A stretch of 64,000 nucleotides of DNA from Hyparrhenia diplandra (GCA_015847255.1 JADLZK010007336.1:558001-622000), one strand, 5' to 3'. Positions 1 through 12,006 are shown, counted from the stretch's first letter. Notes: generated from the sequence alone by a model not told the origin. Numbers and translations: made by a program.

Positions 1-900
1 TGGGTCATTGTTGCCAACCATGGTTGCCAAGCAGCTAACCGCTCCGACTTTCCATGGCAAACTCCAAACGAACCTAACAAAGACAGACAAACAACCAAAA
101 GTGAGAGGCCGCAACTGGTCATCATCGCTTGTCCAAGATAGACCAGGTTTACACTCATGGAAGATAGTGTCGGGGAACACAACGCCCACAACAGGGGAAG
201 TGGCGCCCATAGGCGTCACCGTCATCGAAGCTTTCGCCCACAGAATCCCATAACATAATGCTTGAGCCAAGACAACAGACACTAGCCTGTTGTCATCGCC
301 ATCGTCGTGGCCCTGCCGAAGAGGGCACACAACAGTCGTATATCTACGTCGGTCGCGACCCCTCCGACCGGGCAATACAAGGAACATGGCCTACCCCTGT
401 TGCGTGTGTGACACTACTGCATGCTGATGCCATTGTCGATCGTCATCGCCAGCTCTGGCACCCACAACCGACGCTGCCGACAAGCGACGGGCGATCCGAG
501 CTCGAGTGCCCATCACCGCGGGCACCGCCCCAACCCAAGAAACACCAAATCTAGCCACTAGGGCAGATAACCCGATGCCCCAAGTTGGCGCCGCCGCCTC
601 CACAATGGCCACCACCACTGGCGCCACCCCCGCCTCGAGGCGTCCGGATCCGCCCACTAGGGCACTAGATCGGGGCGCCCAGACCCAGGAGCATCTCGGG
701 TCGGCGTCGCAAGTCTTTGCCATGAAGGAGGAAGGAGACGACCGAGGGGAGAAGAAGAGGATCTCGTCGCCGCCGCCATCCTACGCATGCCGGGCTTCGC
801 GACCGCCGCCCGCTGTGTAGTCGTGGCCGGGCAACCCGCCGAGCCCCAAGTCGCTCGGGCGCGGCCATGCTTCGCCAAACCTACCGTAGCCCCCTATAAG
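1..900. other. GC-rich region, no recognisable gene
   Basis: Short overlapping open frames occur on both strands (for example 258-554 + and 391-723 -). All are rich in Ala, Arg, Pro and Gly, which is what GC-rich DNA gives in any frame. I recognise no domain, start context or splice pattern. It could be a GC-rich transposon leader or captured gene sequence. From 901 to 1715 the DNA is AT-rich and I see no gene. Confidence 0.3.
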
Positions 901-1715
901 AATAACGTCTTTAAATCTTGCAATGAACCTAGAAAAATGTGCTGACTCATATCAATTGAAGAACTTAAACTTGGGTGGACACGTTTTACTGAAGGAATAC
1001 AACCAACTAAGCCATGCTCAATTTTGAATATGCTCAACTTTGAAAGAATCAACTAAGCTATGCTTAGTTTGGAAAAGGGCCAAGAGCTTGAAAAAATCTT
1101 GAATCTGAAGCTAGAGGATCTTTAGTTTATTGGATTACAAAATGATTGAGGTACAAAATAATTCATGTGAATGCTTAGCCTATACTAAAGGAAAAAGGGA
1201 AAAAAGAAAAGATATTATGTAGATACGTATCATCTTTATTTTATTTTATTTCCTAAGCTTCATTAGTATAGTTACTCATGTTGTGGAGAGCTGATGGTCA
1301 TGCTCGTGCACCAGGTAGAACCTTCCCATCAAGATACGGATAGCCAGTTGGTAATGACGACGACTTTCCCAGGAGAGCAGGAAAAAGGTTTTCAGTGGAG
1401 TGGGTTATCAGGGTGAGGTGAGTACTGGACCGGACCGGACAGGGTTGCTTTGGTCACCCCGTGCGTCCCTTCGTCCTTTTAGGTACGGCACACACACACG
1501 TGACACACCCCGCACCCGCATGCATCGCAACACCAACGTCAACGTCAGCTCGATAGCTACAGTTCTTGTTTATTCTTCTAGTTTTTTTTTCTAGTTCTGA
1601 ATCCAAAAAATGTGCTCACTCATACTTCTAGCTTTATTTGTTTGCGGTTGTGAATCCTCAATACTTATATATTTTCTCCATTTTAAATTATTAGTCATCG
1701 TGTGCTCTATAGATA

Positions 1716-1837
1716 CTCCATCGGTTTCAAATTATAAGTCGACATTTTAATATTTTGGTTCCTTGCATAGCAAAATGAATGTGCAAAATGAGTGTACCCA
1801 AAAAAATTAAAGTTACTTATAATTTGTAAGGAGAGAG
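1716..1837. mobile_element. Stowaway-type MITE
   Basis: A 122-bp element flanked on both sides by the dinucleotide TA. The ends are inverted repeats: the left reads CTCCATCGG then TTTCAAATTATAAGT, and the reverse complement of the right reads CTCTCTCCTT then ACAAATTATAAGT. TA target duplications and CTCCxTC ends are the hallmarks of Stowaway (Tc1/mariner-derived) MITEs in grasses. Confidence 0.8.
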
Positions 1838-2020
1838 TACATAGGTAATTTTGCTTCCTTGACCATCCTTCCATGATTGTCAATACTGTGTTAGGTTCAT
1901 ATGTGTGGGATAATCTTAAGTTGCTGATAATAAGTTTATAATATAAAAATAATACTACATGGATGCTTAAATTGATAAGCTCAAATGAAGGATGACTCAG
2001 GCATGATCTAGATAATTAGG

Positions 2021-2110
2021 TACTCCCTCCATCCCAAATTGTGAGTCATTTCAAGAATATTAGAAAATCAAAGAATCACAAGTTTGACCAAACTTAGTTT
2101 TACTAGATTT
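2021..2110. mobile_element. Stowaway-like MITE end (one side only)
   Basis: TACTCCCTCCATCCCAAATT at 2021 is the classic outer end of a grass Stowaway MITE. No matching inverted end was found before the solo LTR at 2312. The phrase AAATTGTGAGTCA recurs in direct, not inverted, orientation near 2235. Likely truncated or rearranged. Confidence 0.4.
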
Positions 2111-2311
2111 ACATTGTTACTTGCTTACGTTCTCAGCCGAATATAATGACACTATTTATATACTACACTAGGTAAATGCATGCCTGTATATATGTTTTAG
2201 AAGACCACTTGAACTATTTTTCTCTCCTCACTAGGTAAATTGTGAGTCACGGTTGAAATACTGTACCCCGTTAATCAATCGTGGGCAGGCGCTAATTGTA
2301 TCCGTACATCG

Positions 2312-3367
2312 TGTTAAAATATTAGGCAATTTCAGATTAATTCCATAAAATAAATCATGATTAATAGATCTACTAGATAGAGCATGTCAAGCATACTAGC
2401 ATAGCATGAACACATAACACGAGATCATAGCATAGCATAATCGCATATCATAGATCATGGCATTGGGGTGTAAACACAACTAGCACACCGGATAGATTGG
2501 ATAGGCGAACATGACTAACATAAAGATTAGATCTCGAGAATACCGACCGGCGTTGAGGACAACGTAATGGAGAGGTTCGAAAGCGATGCCGAGTTCCTCC
2601 GGCTCATTGTCGTCGCCGTCGTCGTCGTCGGCCGCCGAAGACGTTGTCGGCGAAGATGGCTGGCTCGGGGCGGCCCTCCGCGTGTCCTTCTCGGTAGACG
2701 AGCCGTGGCGAAGATTGGGAGCGATGTAGCAAGAGCGCTTCCCAAAAACCTTATTCGCCTTCTCGGTGCGGGATCGCAAAGACGGCGGTTCCAGAGACTC
2801 GCCGCCTTCGCCGGTCCGGTGCACGCGAACGGGAGATTTGGAGATTTGGCGACGCGCGCAGCGGCGAGAAGAGGCAAAAACCCTAAGCTTTGGATTGGAT
2901 ACGTTTAGCGTGGCGGTGGTGCGCTTATATAGTCGGGATGAACCGACCTCGTGACACAATCACGATCTAAACGGGGTTAGGACTCTGTTTGTTCGTATTT
3001 GATTAGAACTCGCAAACCAAAAGACCAAAAACTAAAAGCGCAAAAGGAGACCGCGCCCCCGCAAGGCGAGGAGCCGGTTGGAGGAAGACCATTCACGCGC
3101 ATGTCGTGCGCCTTTCGCCACGCCACGCCCGCGAGGCGAGCGAGCGCTGCGGCGTGTGGAGTTCTCTTTCTCCTACTCACACTAGACTTGAGAAGGTAGG
3201 AACAACTTCCATATTTAAGTTGGTCCTCTCCACCTTCCATAAGCGTTGTGATACTTAAAGGATTCCACCACTTCCTCCTTTCAATTTTCATGAATGGGCT
3301 TTGAGATTTCTTTAGTAATTTCGAATTTGTTATTGGGCCAAGCCCACTTAACATCTAAATTCCAACA
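2312..3367 (-). mobile_element. Solo LTR, copia-type, TSD CATCG
   Basis: A 1,056-bp LTR read on the minus strand, starting TGTTGGAATTTAGATG and ending ATATTTTAACA. It is flanked by perfect 5-bp duplications CATCG at 2307-2311 and 3368-3372. No internal region, PBS or second LTR is present, so it is a solo LTR left by LTR-LTR recombination. A TATA-like stretch (TATATAAG on the minus strand) lies near 2925. Open frames inside it are chance frames of the LTR. It sits about 700 bp upstream of the F-box gene start. Confidence 0.9.
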
Positions 3368-3372
3368 CATCG

Positions 3373-4067
3373 GTACATGGAATGCGTTGCCCGGTGGGAC
3401 CCACCCACACAAGACGACGACGCAAATGGAGGGTGGGGAATGCTGCATGCGTTGTCGCTGACACACACACGACGGAACGGGAAAGTAAAGGAAAAGGCGT
3501 CCCCAGGGAGCACGGCACCAGTCAGCAACTACTCGCCCTCTCACGCGATGCCAAAGTGGGGATGAGGGCCCACACGTCAGTGTCACGCGTAGGCCAAGCA
3601 TCCGGTACGCTTCCCTTTGACGTTTCGTACCTGTCCGCACCACCACCCTGTACGAAACGCCGTCCTTGGTTGTCCTCTCCCCACCTGAGCTCACTTCCCA
3701 ACTCTGAAATTCCCATTCTGCCCCTCGCCGAGTACACCCGCCGTACCGTACCTTCCCTCAATCAGATCCCATACGCCTGCCGTTTTACCGTCCTACCCCT
3801 GACGCCGACTCCGTTCACTCTTCACCACCAGCGGCGCAGTGCGGGGGCAAATTCGGAAACACAGGCGTAGCACGCGTGTTCCCCGGTACGACACGCTCAA
3901 GGGGGTAGTCTCGTCATCTTCTCTCCTCACATCTCACCGCGTCGTCTTCTTCGATTAGTCGCCGTCGCCGGCCTCCATTTCTTGCCGCCGCAACCACACT
4001 TCCGTCGGTCTGCTCGCCGGTCGCCGAAGATCAAGAAGCCACCAAGATCACCTCCCTTTACCACCCC
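3373..4067 (+). promoter_or_regulatory. Upstream/5'UTR region of the F-box/LRR gene
   Basis: Between the solo LTR and the first ATG of the F-box gene the DNA becomes C/T-rich (3,640-4,067), typical of a grass 5'UTR. No clear TATA box was identified and the transcription start is not determined. An in-frame TAG at 3956 rules out extending the F-box frame further upstream without an intron. Confidence 0.4.
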
Positions 4068-7000
4068 ATGGCCACGACGACTTCCCATCAGCTGCCGCAC
4101 CACCGGCACCCCAAGCGCCGCCGCCTGCTGTCCCTCTCCCCACCTCCCACCCCACGGCGCCGCCACTCGACTCACTCCCCGACGAGCTCCTCTTCCTGAT
4201 CCTCGACCGTGTCTCCCAATCCGACCCACGCTCACTCAAATCCTTCTCCGTCACCTCACGCGCCTGCCACGCCGCCGAATCCCGTCACCGCCGCGTCATC
4301 CGCCCACTCCGCGCCGACCTCCTCCCCGCCACACTATCACGGTACCCTTCCGCCACTCGCCTCGACCTCACCCTCTGCGCGCGGGTCCCCACCTCCACCT
4401 TCTCCTCCGCCTTCTCCAGTTCCTCCAACTTCACCTCCGCCCTCCGCGCCGTCGACCTGTCCCGTTCCCGCGGGTTCGGCGCGGCGGGCGTGGCCGCGCT
4501 CGTGGACGCGTGCCCGGACCTCGATGACCTCGACCTATCCAATGGTGTCGAACTGGGGGACGGCGCGGCGGTTGAGGTGGCGCGGGCTAAGGGACTCCGG
4601 AGACTCTCGCTGGCGAGGTGGAAGTCGCTTACAGATATGGGGCTCGGGTGTGTCGCCGTTGGGTGTAAGGAGATGAGGGAGCTCTCCCTCAGGTGGTGCC
4701 TTGGGGTCACGGATCTTGGGATCCAGCTTCTCGGAATCAAGTGCAGGAAGCTCACCAGTCTGGATCTTTCATATACCATGGTGAGCCGTGAGCGTTGTGC
4801 GGGTTTCTTTGCCTTCTGTGGCTTCTCTGATGGTTTCTTGGATTGGGTGATTCTGTCTTTTTTGTTTCCTTCTACTAGTATGGTTCTTGATTTTTGATTT
4901 CAAGGCATTAATCAGGTTCCCTCTGTGATTCACATTCACTGCAGAGAAATGAGTTTCAGTCATTTCCTTTGATATAAATCTATCTACTACCTTCATCAGA
5001 TACTAACTAGTACATCAATCGCTCAATCTACTAATTTATTCTGTTAGTGCTTAGGGCATTGGACCACTTCTTCATCAGTGTATAGCTAGTATAGTATTCT
5101 TGATCTGCAGCCGTTCTTATCTATAAAGGAACATGCCAAATCATCTTTGCAACCATGGACCAGCAGACCACTACTTTCCTCTTGCTGTTTTGTACCTGGA
5201 TGGAGTAACAATAATAAAATGGAAACGTATCTTGTATTGCAGATCACAAAGGATAGCTTTCCTGCCATCATGAAGCTACCCAATCTTCAAGAGTTGACCC
5301 TGGTCAGGTGTATTGGAATTGATGACGATGCCCTTGGTAGTCTTGAGAAAGAGTGCAGTAAATCACTACAGGTGGGTGCTCATGGTTGGTGTTTTTCCCT
5401 TTTTGTTGACTTGTTACTAGCAATCTCACATCACCTTCATCTGAAACACTTGCTTGATCTTACACTCTTAAGTTCTCAACTCTGTAGATACCTTGCCTGA
5501 ACTAGTCATTTGCAACAAAATATGCAGTTTGGATAATTCACAAAAACGTGTCTGAACTTGCATGCTTGCATTGTTGCAGGTGCTTGATCTGTCTCAGTGT
5601 CCGAATATCACTGACGTGGGAGTTTCATCCATACTCAAGTCGGTACCCAATCTATTGGAACTGGATCTTTCATTCTGTTGTCCTGTAAGTAGCTAATCAT
5701 CTAGTCCTACTATTATTGTATCACCTAGGCATAACTTGAGGCCTCACAGCTTAACTTGCATCCTTCATGTATCAGGTTACTCCTTCTATGGTGACAAGCT
5801 TCCAGAAGACTCTAAATTGCGGACCCTGAAGCTGGAAGGCTGCAAATTCATGGCTGATGGACTAAAAGCTATTGGAACCTCTTGTGTTTCTTTAACGGAG
5901 TTAAGCTTGAGCAAGTGCTCTGGAGTGACGGATACAGAACTCTCTTTTGCCATGTCAAGACTAAAGAACCTGCTGAAGTTGGACATTACTTGTTGTCGCA
6001 ATATCACTGATGTTTCACTAGCAGACATAACTAGTTCATGCACTTCCCTCATTTCTCTGAGGATGGAGTCATGTAGTCGTGTTTCCAGTGGAGCACTCCA
6101 ACTGATTGGGAAGCACTGTTCTGACTTGGAAGAGTTGGACCTTACTGACAGTGATTTGGATGATGAAGGTACTTACTAAACTGGGTACTGAATTAATTGT
6201 TCTTTGCCTGATGGACATAAAGTTGACTTTGGATATTTTCTGTGCAGGATTGAAAGCTCTTGCCAAATGCAGCAAACTTTCGAGTCTTAAAATTGGCATT
6301 TGCTTGAAGATAAGTGATGAAGGTCTTACCCATGTTGGAAGGTGTTGCCCAAAACTCTGCGACATTGATTTGTACAGGTCAGTACTAGACATGCCTCGTG
6401 GTTTTCTTTGTTTGGTTCTTTGTCACTGAACTAACTTATATTTTCTGTTTCAGGTGTGGAGGCCTTAGTGATGATGGAATTATTCAGATCGCGCAGGGTT
6501 GTCCGATGTTGGAGTCTATCAATCTATCCTACTGTACAGAAATAACAGACTGTTCACTGATTGCACTCTCAAAATGTGCAAAGCTGAATACTCTCGAGAT
6601 TCGTGGCTTGCCCAGGGTTTCATCCATTGGGCTCGCAGAAATAGCGATGGGGTGCAGGCTACTTTCGAAGCTCGACATTAAGAAATGCTTTGAGATCAAT
6701 GATGTTGGAATGTTGTACCTTTCCCAGTTCTCTCATAGCCTTCGTCAGGTAATATCCTTTTCTCTTGTAACTGTCACTGCAATCTGATGGTACCATGTAT
6801 CTTATGCAGTTGTGCTAATACCATCTATGTCTCATCACAGATAAACATGTCGTATTGTTCAGTCACCGATATCGGGCTTCTTTCCCTTTCTAGCATATCC
6901 GGCTTGCAGAACATGACCATCGTCCATTTAGCGGGTATAACGCCTAATGGCTTGACGGCTACTCTCATGGTTTGTGGTGGTTGTTTGACGAAAGTGAAGC

Positions 7001-7563
7001 TTCATGAAGCATTCAAATCCATGATGCCTGCTCATATGATAAAAAATGTTGAGGCACGCGGCTGTGTTTTCCAGTGGATCGATAAACCATTTAAGGTATT
7101 GTACTGCTCCCCTGGCTGCCTTACACAACGTTAAATCCTTGTGTTGACAAACTCCTTTAGGTGTCTTGCCAGATTTGCTACTTGAAATCACATACTAGTA
7201 TTTGCTTCAGAAAAGTTGTGGTTTTATTAAGCTATTCTTGTTTAGCGTCCATCTACTTTAAATATTTTGTCTATGGTTCAAAACAGACAACCCATGATGT
7301 GTATAGGGATGGTGTTAAAAAACTGCCTAAGAGCATAGCACAATGTCTTGTATCCGTTGACTGTTGCGTTGAGTGGTTTTATTCTTGCTAGAATTACAAA
7401 CCGGCAAAAGTCAACAGTGTCTAATAACAGTTGTGGCCTTTTTTTTTTTTCCTTTCTTTTTTTTTTTTTTTTTTGAGAAGATAACAGTTGTGGCCTTGTG
7501 CAGGTTGAGGTGGAACCTTGTGATGTTTGGAAGCAACAGTCCCAAGATGTGCTTGTACGATGA
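4068..7563 (+). CDS. F-box/LRR-repeat protein (FBL3-like), two apparent frameshifts
   Basis: Eight exons with GT-AG introns: 4068-4780, 5243-5371, 5580-5684, 5776-6168, 6248-6377, 6454-6748, 6841-7095, 7504-7563. The product is an F-box protein (LPDELLFLILDRV near residue 35) followed by about 18 cysteine-containing LRRs (pattern LxxLxLxxCxxITDxG), ending DVWKQQSQDVLVR. Such proteins are substrate receptors of SCF ubiquitin ligases. Length would be about 693 residues, near that of plant FBL3. Two single-base deletions are implied: one between the ATG at 4068 (followed by a basic KRRRL) and the F-box frame at 4166, and one near 5808 in exon 4, where the VTPSM start and the KLRTLKLEGC continuation lie in different frames. 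All exon phases otherwise agree. Family assignment is strong; the start codon and functional status are less sure. Confidence 0.87.
7441..7480 (-). mobile_element. Tail-only retroposon insertion, 17-bp TSD
   Basis: A 40-bp poly(T) tract ending GAGAAG is flanked by perfect 17-bp direct repeats ATAACAGTTGTGGCCTT at 7424-7440 and 7481-7497. This is the footprint expected of LINE machinery inserting little more than a poly(A) tail on the minus strand. It lies in the last intron of the F-box gene, 23 bp before the final exon. Confidence 0.75.
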
Positions 7564-7899
7564 GAAGACCTCAAGTGTAGGGCATGCGTCTTGTAGATGG
7601 ATGGGTTTGTGGACCGGCATCCAGAAGTGATGTCTGAAGGAGCTCAAAATTTTGTACAGTAACCGGTGCGGTGCTGCAGAGGTGTAGATCTTGTTGTTGT
7701 ATACTAGATGAGTAGGTTCAGTCCCAATTTCAGTTCCAATTTGACCTTCGTTTGGTGAGGTGAACATATCTCGGGAGTACATTACATTTCTGTGGAGCAC
7801 GGTTAGGAAGTTGCTGTATAGTATCATGTAAGATGAGGGAAAGTTATTGACATGGAAGAGATGTTTTTTGTTGATAAGAAATTGGTTTTGGACATAGAT

Positions 7900-8113
7900 G
7901 ATGATATGACCTGTGTTTGTTGGCTGTTCCATTTTTGTTTGTGATTAGCTGGAATGAAGTGGCTTGCCTTGCATTGCAGCTATGTGTCTTGTCTGGGATG
8001 CAAGAAGATGATATGACCTGTGTTTGTTGGCTGTTCCATTTCTGTTTGTGATTAGCTGGAATGAAGTGCCTTGCCTTGCATTGCAGCTATGTGTCCTGTC
8101 TGGAATGCAAGAT
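7900..8113 (+). repeat. 107-bp tandem duplication in the F-box gene 3' region
   Basis: GATGATATGACCTGTGTTTG starts at 7900 and again at 8007. The two 107-bp units differ at only a few positions, including a T/C and a G/C change. It lies about 340 bp after the stop codon, probably in the 3'UTR or just beyond. From 8114 to 9038 I see no gene; this stretch should hold the PP2C promoter. Confidence 0.8.
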
Positions 8114-9038
8114 CTGAATGAAGGATACTGGAGATCTCTGCCTGCATGTTTATAGTGCTTTGGTGATTGTATACACCACACAGGATCTGGAAACAAACGA
8201 GACTTCAGTAGCTGGAAACGCAACGCATGATCCTTAAAAGTTTGGCCTAGAAGTTTGAGGGTTGTAGAATTTGGTCAAAGTCCGATGTGAGTCAGCAATC
8301 TGCCTGAACTAAAAGCAAATGCGTGCATTGCCAGGGCGAAGAGGGTAGGTAGACAGCTAGAGTTGCATTGCCATGGACAGGTAAAGAGGCAGCCATGGGC
8401 AGCTAGAACCGTAGTAGCATTGAAGAAGCCGCTGGCAGGAGCGAGAGCGAGGCGACATGGGCGGCGGCGCGGCGCAGGCATCACGTTGGCGCGCCGGACA
8501 CACGGGCAGTTGCCATGCCGTTGCCAACCACGGGTGGTAGCTGAGTAGCTGGCCGATGCTCCCGTCCGTCCGTGACCCCTTCATCACTCCCCTTGTCCCT
8601 TGATGAGTAAATGCATGGCATCTCCATCTCCACCTGCCGTTGCCGGATTGCGTCGTCCATCCGCCATGACTCGCCGTTGCGTCCAGGGCAGATCGGAGCT
8701 GCTGCCACCTGCTTCATTGCTCGAGCCCCTTTCCTTCGCCTCAAGGCTGAAGCAGGGTGCCCGTCTTGTGTCCATCCCAAGAAGCTTCACTACATGGGCG
8801 TGACGGATTCCTGTACAATGGTCCGTCCGTCGTCATAGGTAGGCTGCCCTACCCCAGCTACCCTATACTACCGCTACCGGTCCTGTCATTAATGCCACCA
8901 CACCTACGAACCAACCAAATGAGCCAAGCATAAATTGAACCCACCGCCGACCGTTCCTGCTGCTACTACTACTGCTCCTGTTCCTGCTTGGAGAGGGAAC
9001 GGGAGGACGGAGCTCACGCGGCGCAAGAACAAGCAGCA

Positions 9039-12006
9039 ATGGGGATCTGCTGCAGCAAGGCGGCGGCAGCAGGGGAGCTGGACGACGACGAGGGCGGACT
9101 GGGTTTCCCATGGATGCACGACGACGTGTTCCACAGCCACCTCTGGGCCAGCGCCGGCGTCTCCGTCCACACCAAGCAGGGGTGGAAGGGCGCCAACCAG
9201 GACGCCATGACCGTCTCCCAGGTGCATCCCCCTCTCTTCTCTCTGCTTGCACCTTCACCTTGGATTGCTTGCAGTTGCAGAGCATCTGTCTACTTGTTGG
9301 TTTCGTCGCACTTGATAGCTCCTTGAATTGCACAGTTGATTTTGTCCAACAGCAAGAATGAATGATAGCGATTAAAACAACTAAAATATCTGGGATATTG
9401 TGTGTTTGTGTTTTTCCAATATGCAAGCTGTTCACGGTGTTCTTGCAACTTGCAATGCGAGATGTATTTACCAACTTAATTTGAGCCAGGTGCACTGGAT
9501 CTATCTACTGTAGCTGATAAGAATTGAAATCTTACAACCTGAGATGTTAAGTAAATAGTAGAAACGAAAAAACAGATATTTTTAGCAACCTGAAATTATG
9601 TAGTACTTCCCCATCTTTATTGCCCACACACCACCAGTGTCCTGAGAGCTTGCATTGTACATGAACCTCAAGGCCTGGGCCAGAACATTAAAAGCAATGT
9701 TGGCACATCCATATCTTGCACCTTACTTTTAGCATCTCCAATGCAAGTACGTACATTGTTTCACACGCGATTCTCGCTTCATCTTGATGTGTGCCAATTG
9801 TATCAAGATGCTTAGGACTTTGCTGGCCAGAAAGGCCACATCTTCTGTGGAGTGTTTGATGGGCATGGCCCTCTTGGCCGGGAAGTCGCTCGCCATGTTC
9901 GCGACAACCTTCCCGTGAAACTAGCCTCTGCTTTGAAACCGAAAACTGGGGATGAAAAGTCTTCAAGCGATAGTTTGAAGCTTAAACCTGAAGAAGATGA
10001 TTCGAGCAACAATTTGAATCTCACAACTGAAGAAGATGACTCAAGAAATAGTTTGAAGCTCAAACCTGAAGAAGATAATTCCAGCAATAGTCTGAAGGCC
10101 AAATCTGAAGAAGATTCCTCAAGCAATAATTTGAAGCTCACAACTGAAGAAGATGACTCAAGCAATAATTTGAAGCTCAAACCTGAGGAAGATGACTCAA
10201 GCAATACATTGAAGCTCAAACCTCAAGAAGTTGTTTCAAGCAATAGTTTGAAGCTCAGAACTGAAGAAGATCCCTCAAGCAACACGGATTTGGATTCCTT
10301 TGACAAGTCAGATAGCAGCTCGTCCAGTGATGATACGAGCGATGAAAGCCAGCTGTTGTCCACTTGGAAGAACATATTCGTCAAGACATTTGAGCAGGTG
10401 GATGAGGACCTGAGGCAACATTCAGGAATCGACTGCATTTGTAGCGGCACAACTGCAGTTGCTGCTGTTAGACAGGTACTAATTCTGAACTGTAACTACT
10501 ATCTGAACTGCATTTGGTGAATTCGATTTCGTTGTCAACTCTGATAGTGAATCAGTGTTTTATTTGTACTGTAACTAGTAGTCGTATGGAAATCATGTTT
10601 CAGTTGTAGTTACAAATACTGAAAACTATACCTTAAATGCAAAATCAACATATGTAAAGCACAAGTTGTAGAGGCCGGATGTTTTGACTCATCCATTATC
10701 TAAAAAAATGTAAAGCACAAGTCATTTATTCTGCTGCGCAACTGTCCTTCTTATGCATAGGGTGATCACTTGCTCGTTGCCAATTTGGGAGATTCACGTG
10801 CTGTCCTTTGCACCGGGACAGCAAGGATCGTCTAATCCCTGTCCAGCTCACCACTGACTTGAAGCCAGATCTTCCAAGTGAGCATCCAAACTTGTCATGT
10901 CATTGTTATCGGTGCATGCACATGAATACACTTGTAATATTGACTGCATTTGGCATACCTATGTACTTGCAATAGGTGAGCTCGCGCAAGGATTTTGGAC
11001 TGCAAGGGAAGAGTGTTCGCCATGGACGACGAGCCAGACGTGCCTAGGATGTGGTTGCCGGATCAGGATGCTCCAGGCCTTGCCATGGCAAGGGCCTTCG
11101 GTGACTTTTTGCCTGAAGAACCATGGCCTTATCTGCACACCTGAAGTCTACTGCAGGAAACTGACAGAGAAAGATGAGTTCTTGGTGCTTGCTACTGACG
11201 GGGTAAGTTTTTTTTTTTTTTTGAAAGTTCATTTATTTGATTGGCAGTTTCAGATTCTTGTCACTTTCAGTCCATCCGTCTTCCTTGGTTTCTTTAATCA
11301 GAAAGAATTGCAAAGTTCTATTCCAAATGATCTGGGTACAGAATAGCATAAAAAGTCCCTTTCAGATTAGACCCACAAAAGAAACTGTTAACTGAAACCA
11401 TACATGCATATCACTATCATCTATTATGATAGTTTTAGTTGATAATGACTTGTTTACACAATAGACAAAAATCTCAGAGGATGGTTCTACTTTAACACGA
11501 GCAACAAATTCTGAATTTCCTTACTGCTAAAACCGTAGCATGAGCAAGAAAGCCTGAACTGCCATTCGAAACCTGTTGCAGATTTGGGACGTGTTGACGA
11601 ACAAGGAGGTGGTGAAGCTGGTGTCATCAGCGACCGACCCATCAAGGCGGCGAGGCAACTGATCGACCGTGCTGTCCGAGCGTGGCGGCGCAAGTACCCG
11701 ACGTCGATGGTGGACGACTGCGCCGTCGTGTGCCTCTACCTGAACCGGCGGGCCTCTTCTAGTCCTGCAGACGGCGTGAAACCGTCGGCGCCTCCTGCCG
11801 TGCCGTTCACGGGCAGCAGCTTGCGCCGGGCTCTGAGTAGCGGCGGTGGCGAGGCATCGGAGGAGAGCGGCGCGACCGGGTGGAGAGCGCTGGAGGGGGT
11901 GGCAAGGGCCAACTCGGTGATCAGGCTGCCAAGGTTGGGACGTGTGCTGAGCTGGCGGAGGCGGTCGAGTTCCATGGACGAAGACGACAGCGAGGAGCGG
12001 GATTGA
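9039..12006 (+). CDS. Protein phosphatase 2C (PPM family), four apparent frameshifts
   Basis: Five exons: 9039-9221, 9816-10475, 10761-10877, 10976-11202, 11582-12006. A metal-dependent Ser/Thr phosphatase with the expected motifs in order: GANQDAM, VFDGHGPLG (metal-binding Asp), CSGTTAV, NLGDSRAVL, AMARAFGDF, LATDG and DDCAVVCLYL. The N-terminus MGICCSK is a textbook N-myristoylation/palmitoylation signal, so membrane attachment is likely. Exon 2 inserts eight 13-residue acidic repeats between the DGHG block and the CSGTTAV block. Reading through needs single-base corrections: -1 near 10813, -1 near 10980, +1 in the T-run 11106-11110 and -1 near 11644. The rest is well conserved, including a basic/Ser-rich tail ending EERD. 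It is either a recent pseudogene or carries sequencing errors. Confidence 0.85.
9963..10274 (+). repeat. 39-bp coding minisatellite, 8 units
   Basis: Eight in-frame units of exactly 39 bp encode degenerate copies of a 13-residue module, SSNxLKLKPEEDD and variants (for example SSNNLNLTTEEDD, SRNSLKLKPEEDN). Units differ at several bases each but none changes length, so the frame is preserved throughout. Followed by a Ser/Asp-rich stretch. Predicted disordered and strongly acidic. Confidence 0.92.
10667..10707 (+). mobile_element. 5'-truncated LINE tail, 15-bp TSD
   Basis: A 41-bp insert (TGTAGAGGCCGG ... CATTATCTAAAAAA) is flanked by perfect direct repeats ATGTAAAGCACAAGT at 10652-10666 and 10708-10722. 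'GAGGCCGG...' followed by a short A-tail resembles the 3' end of grass LINEs. It lies in PP2C intron 2. Confidence 0.7.

Noticed and set aside
2480..3354. Minus-strand frames of 159 and 125 codons
   Set aside because: They lie wholly within the solo LTR (2312-3367), which is non-coding.
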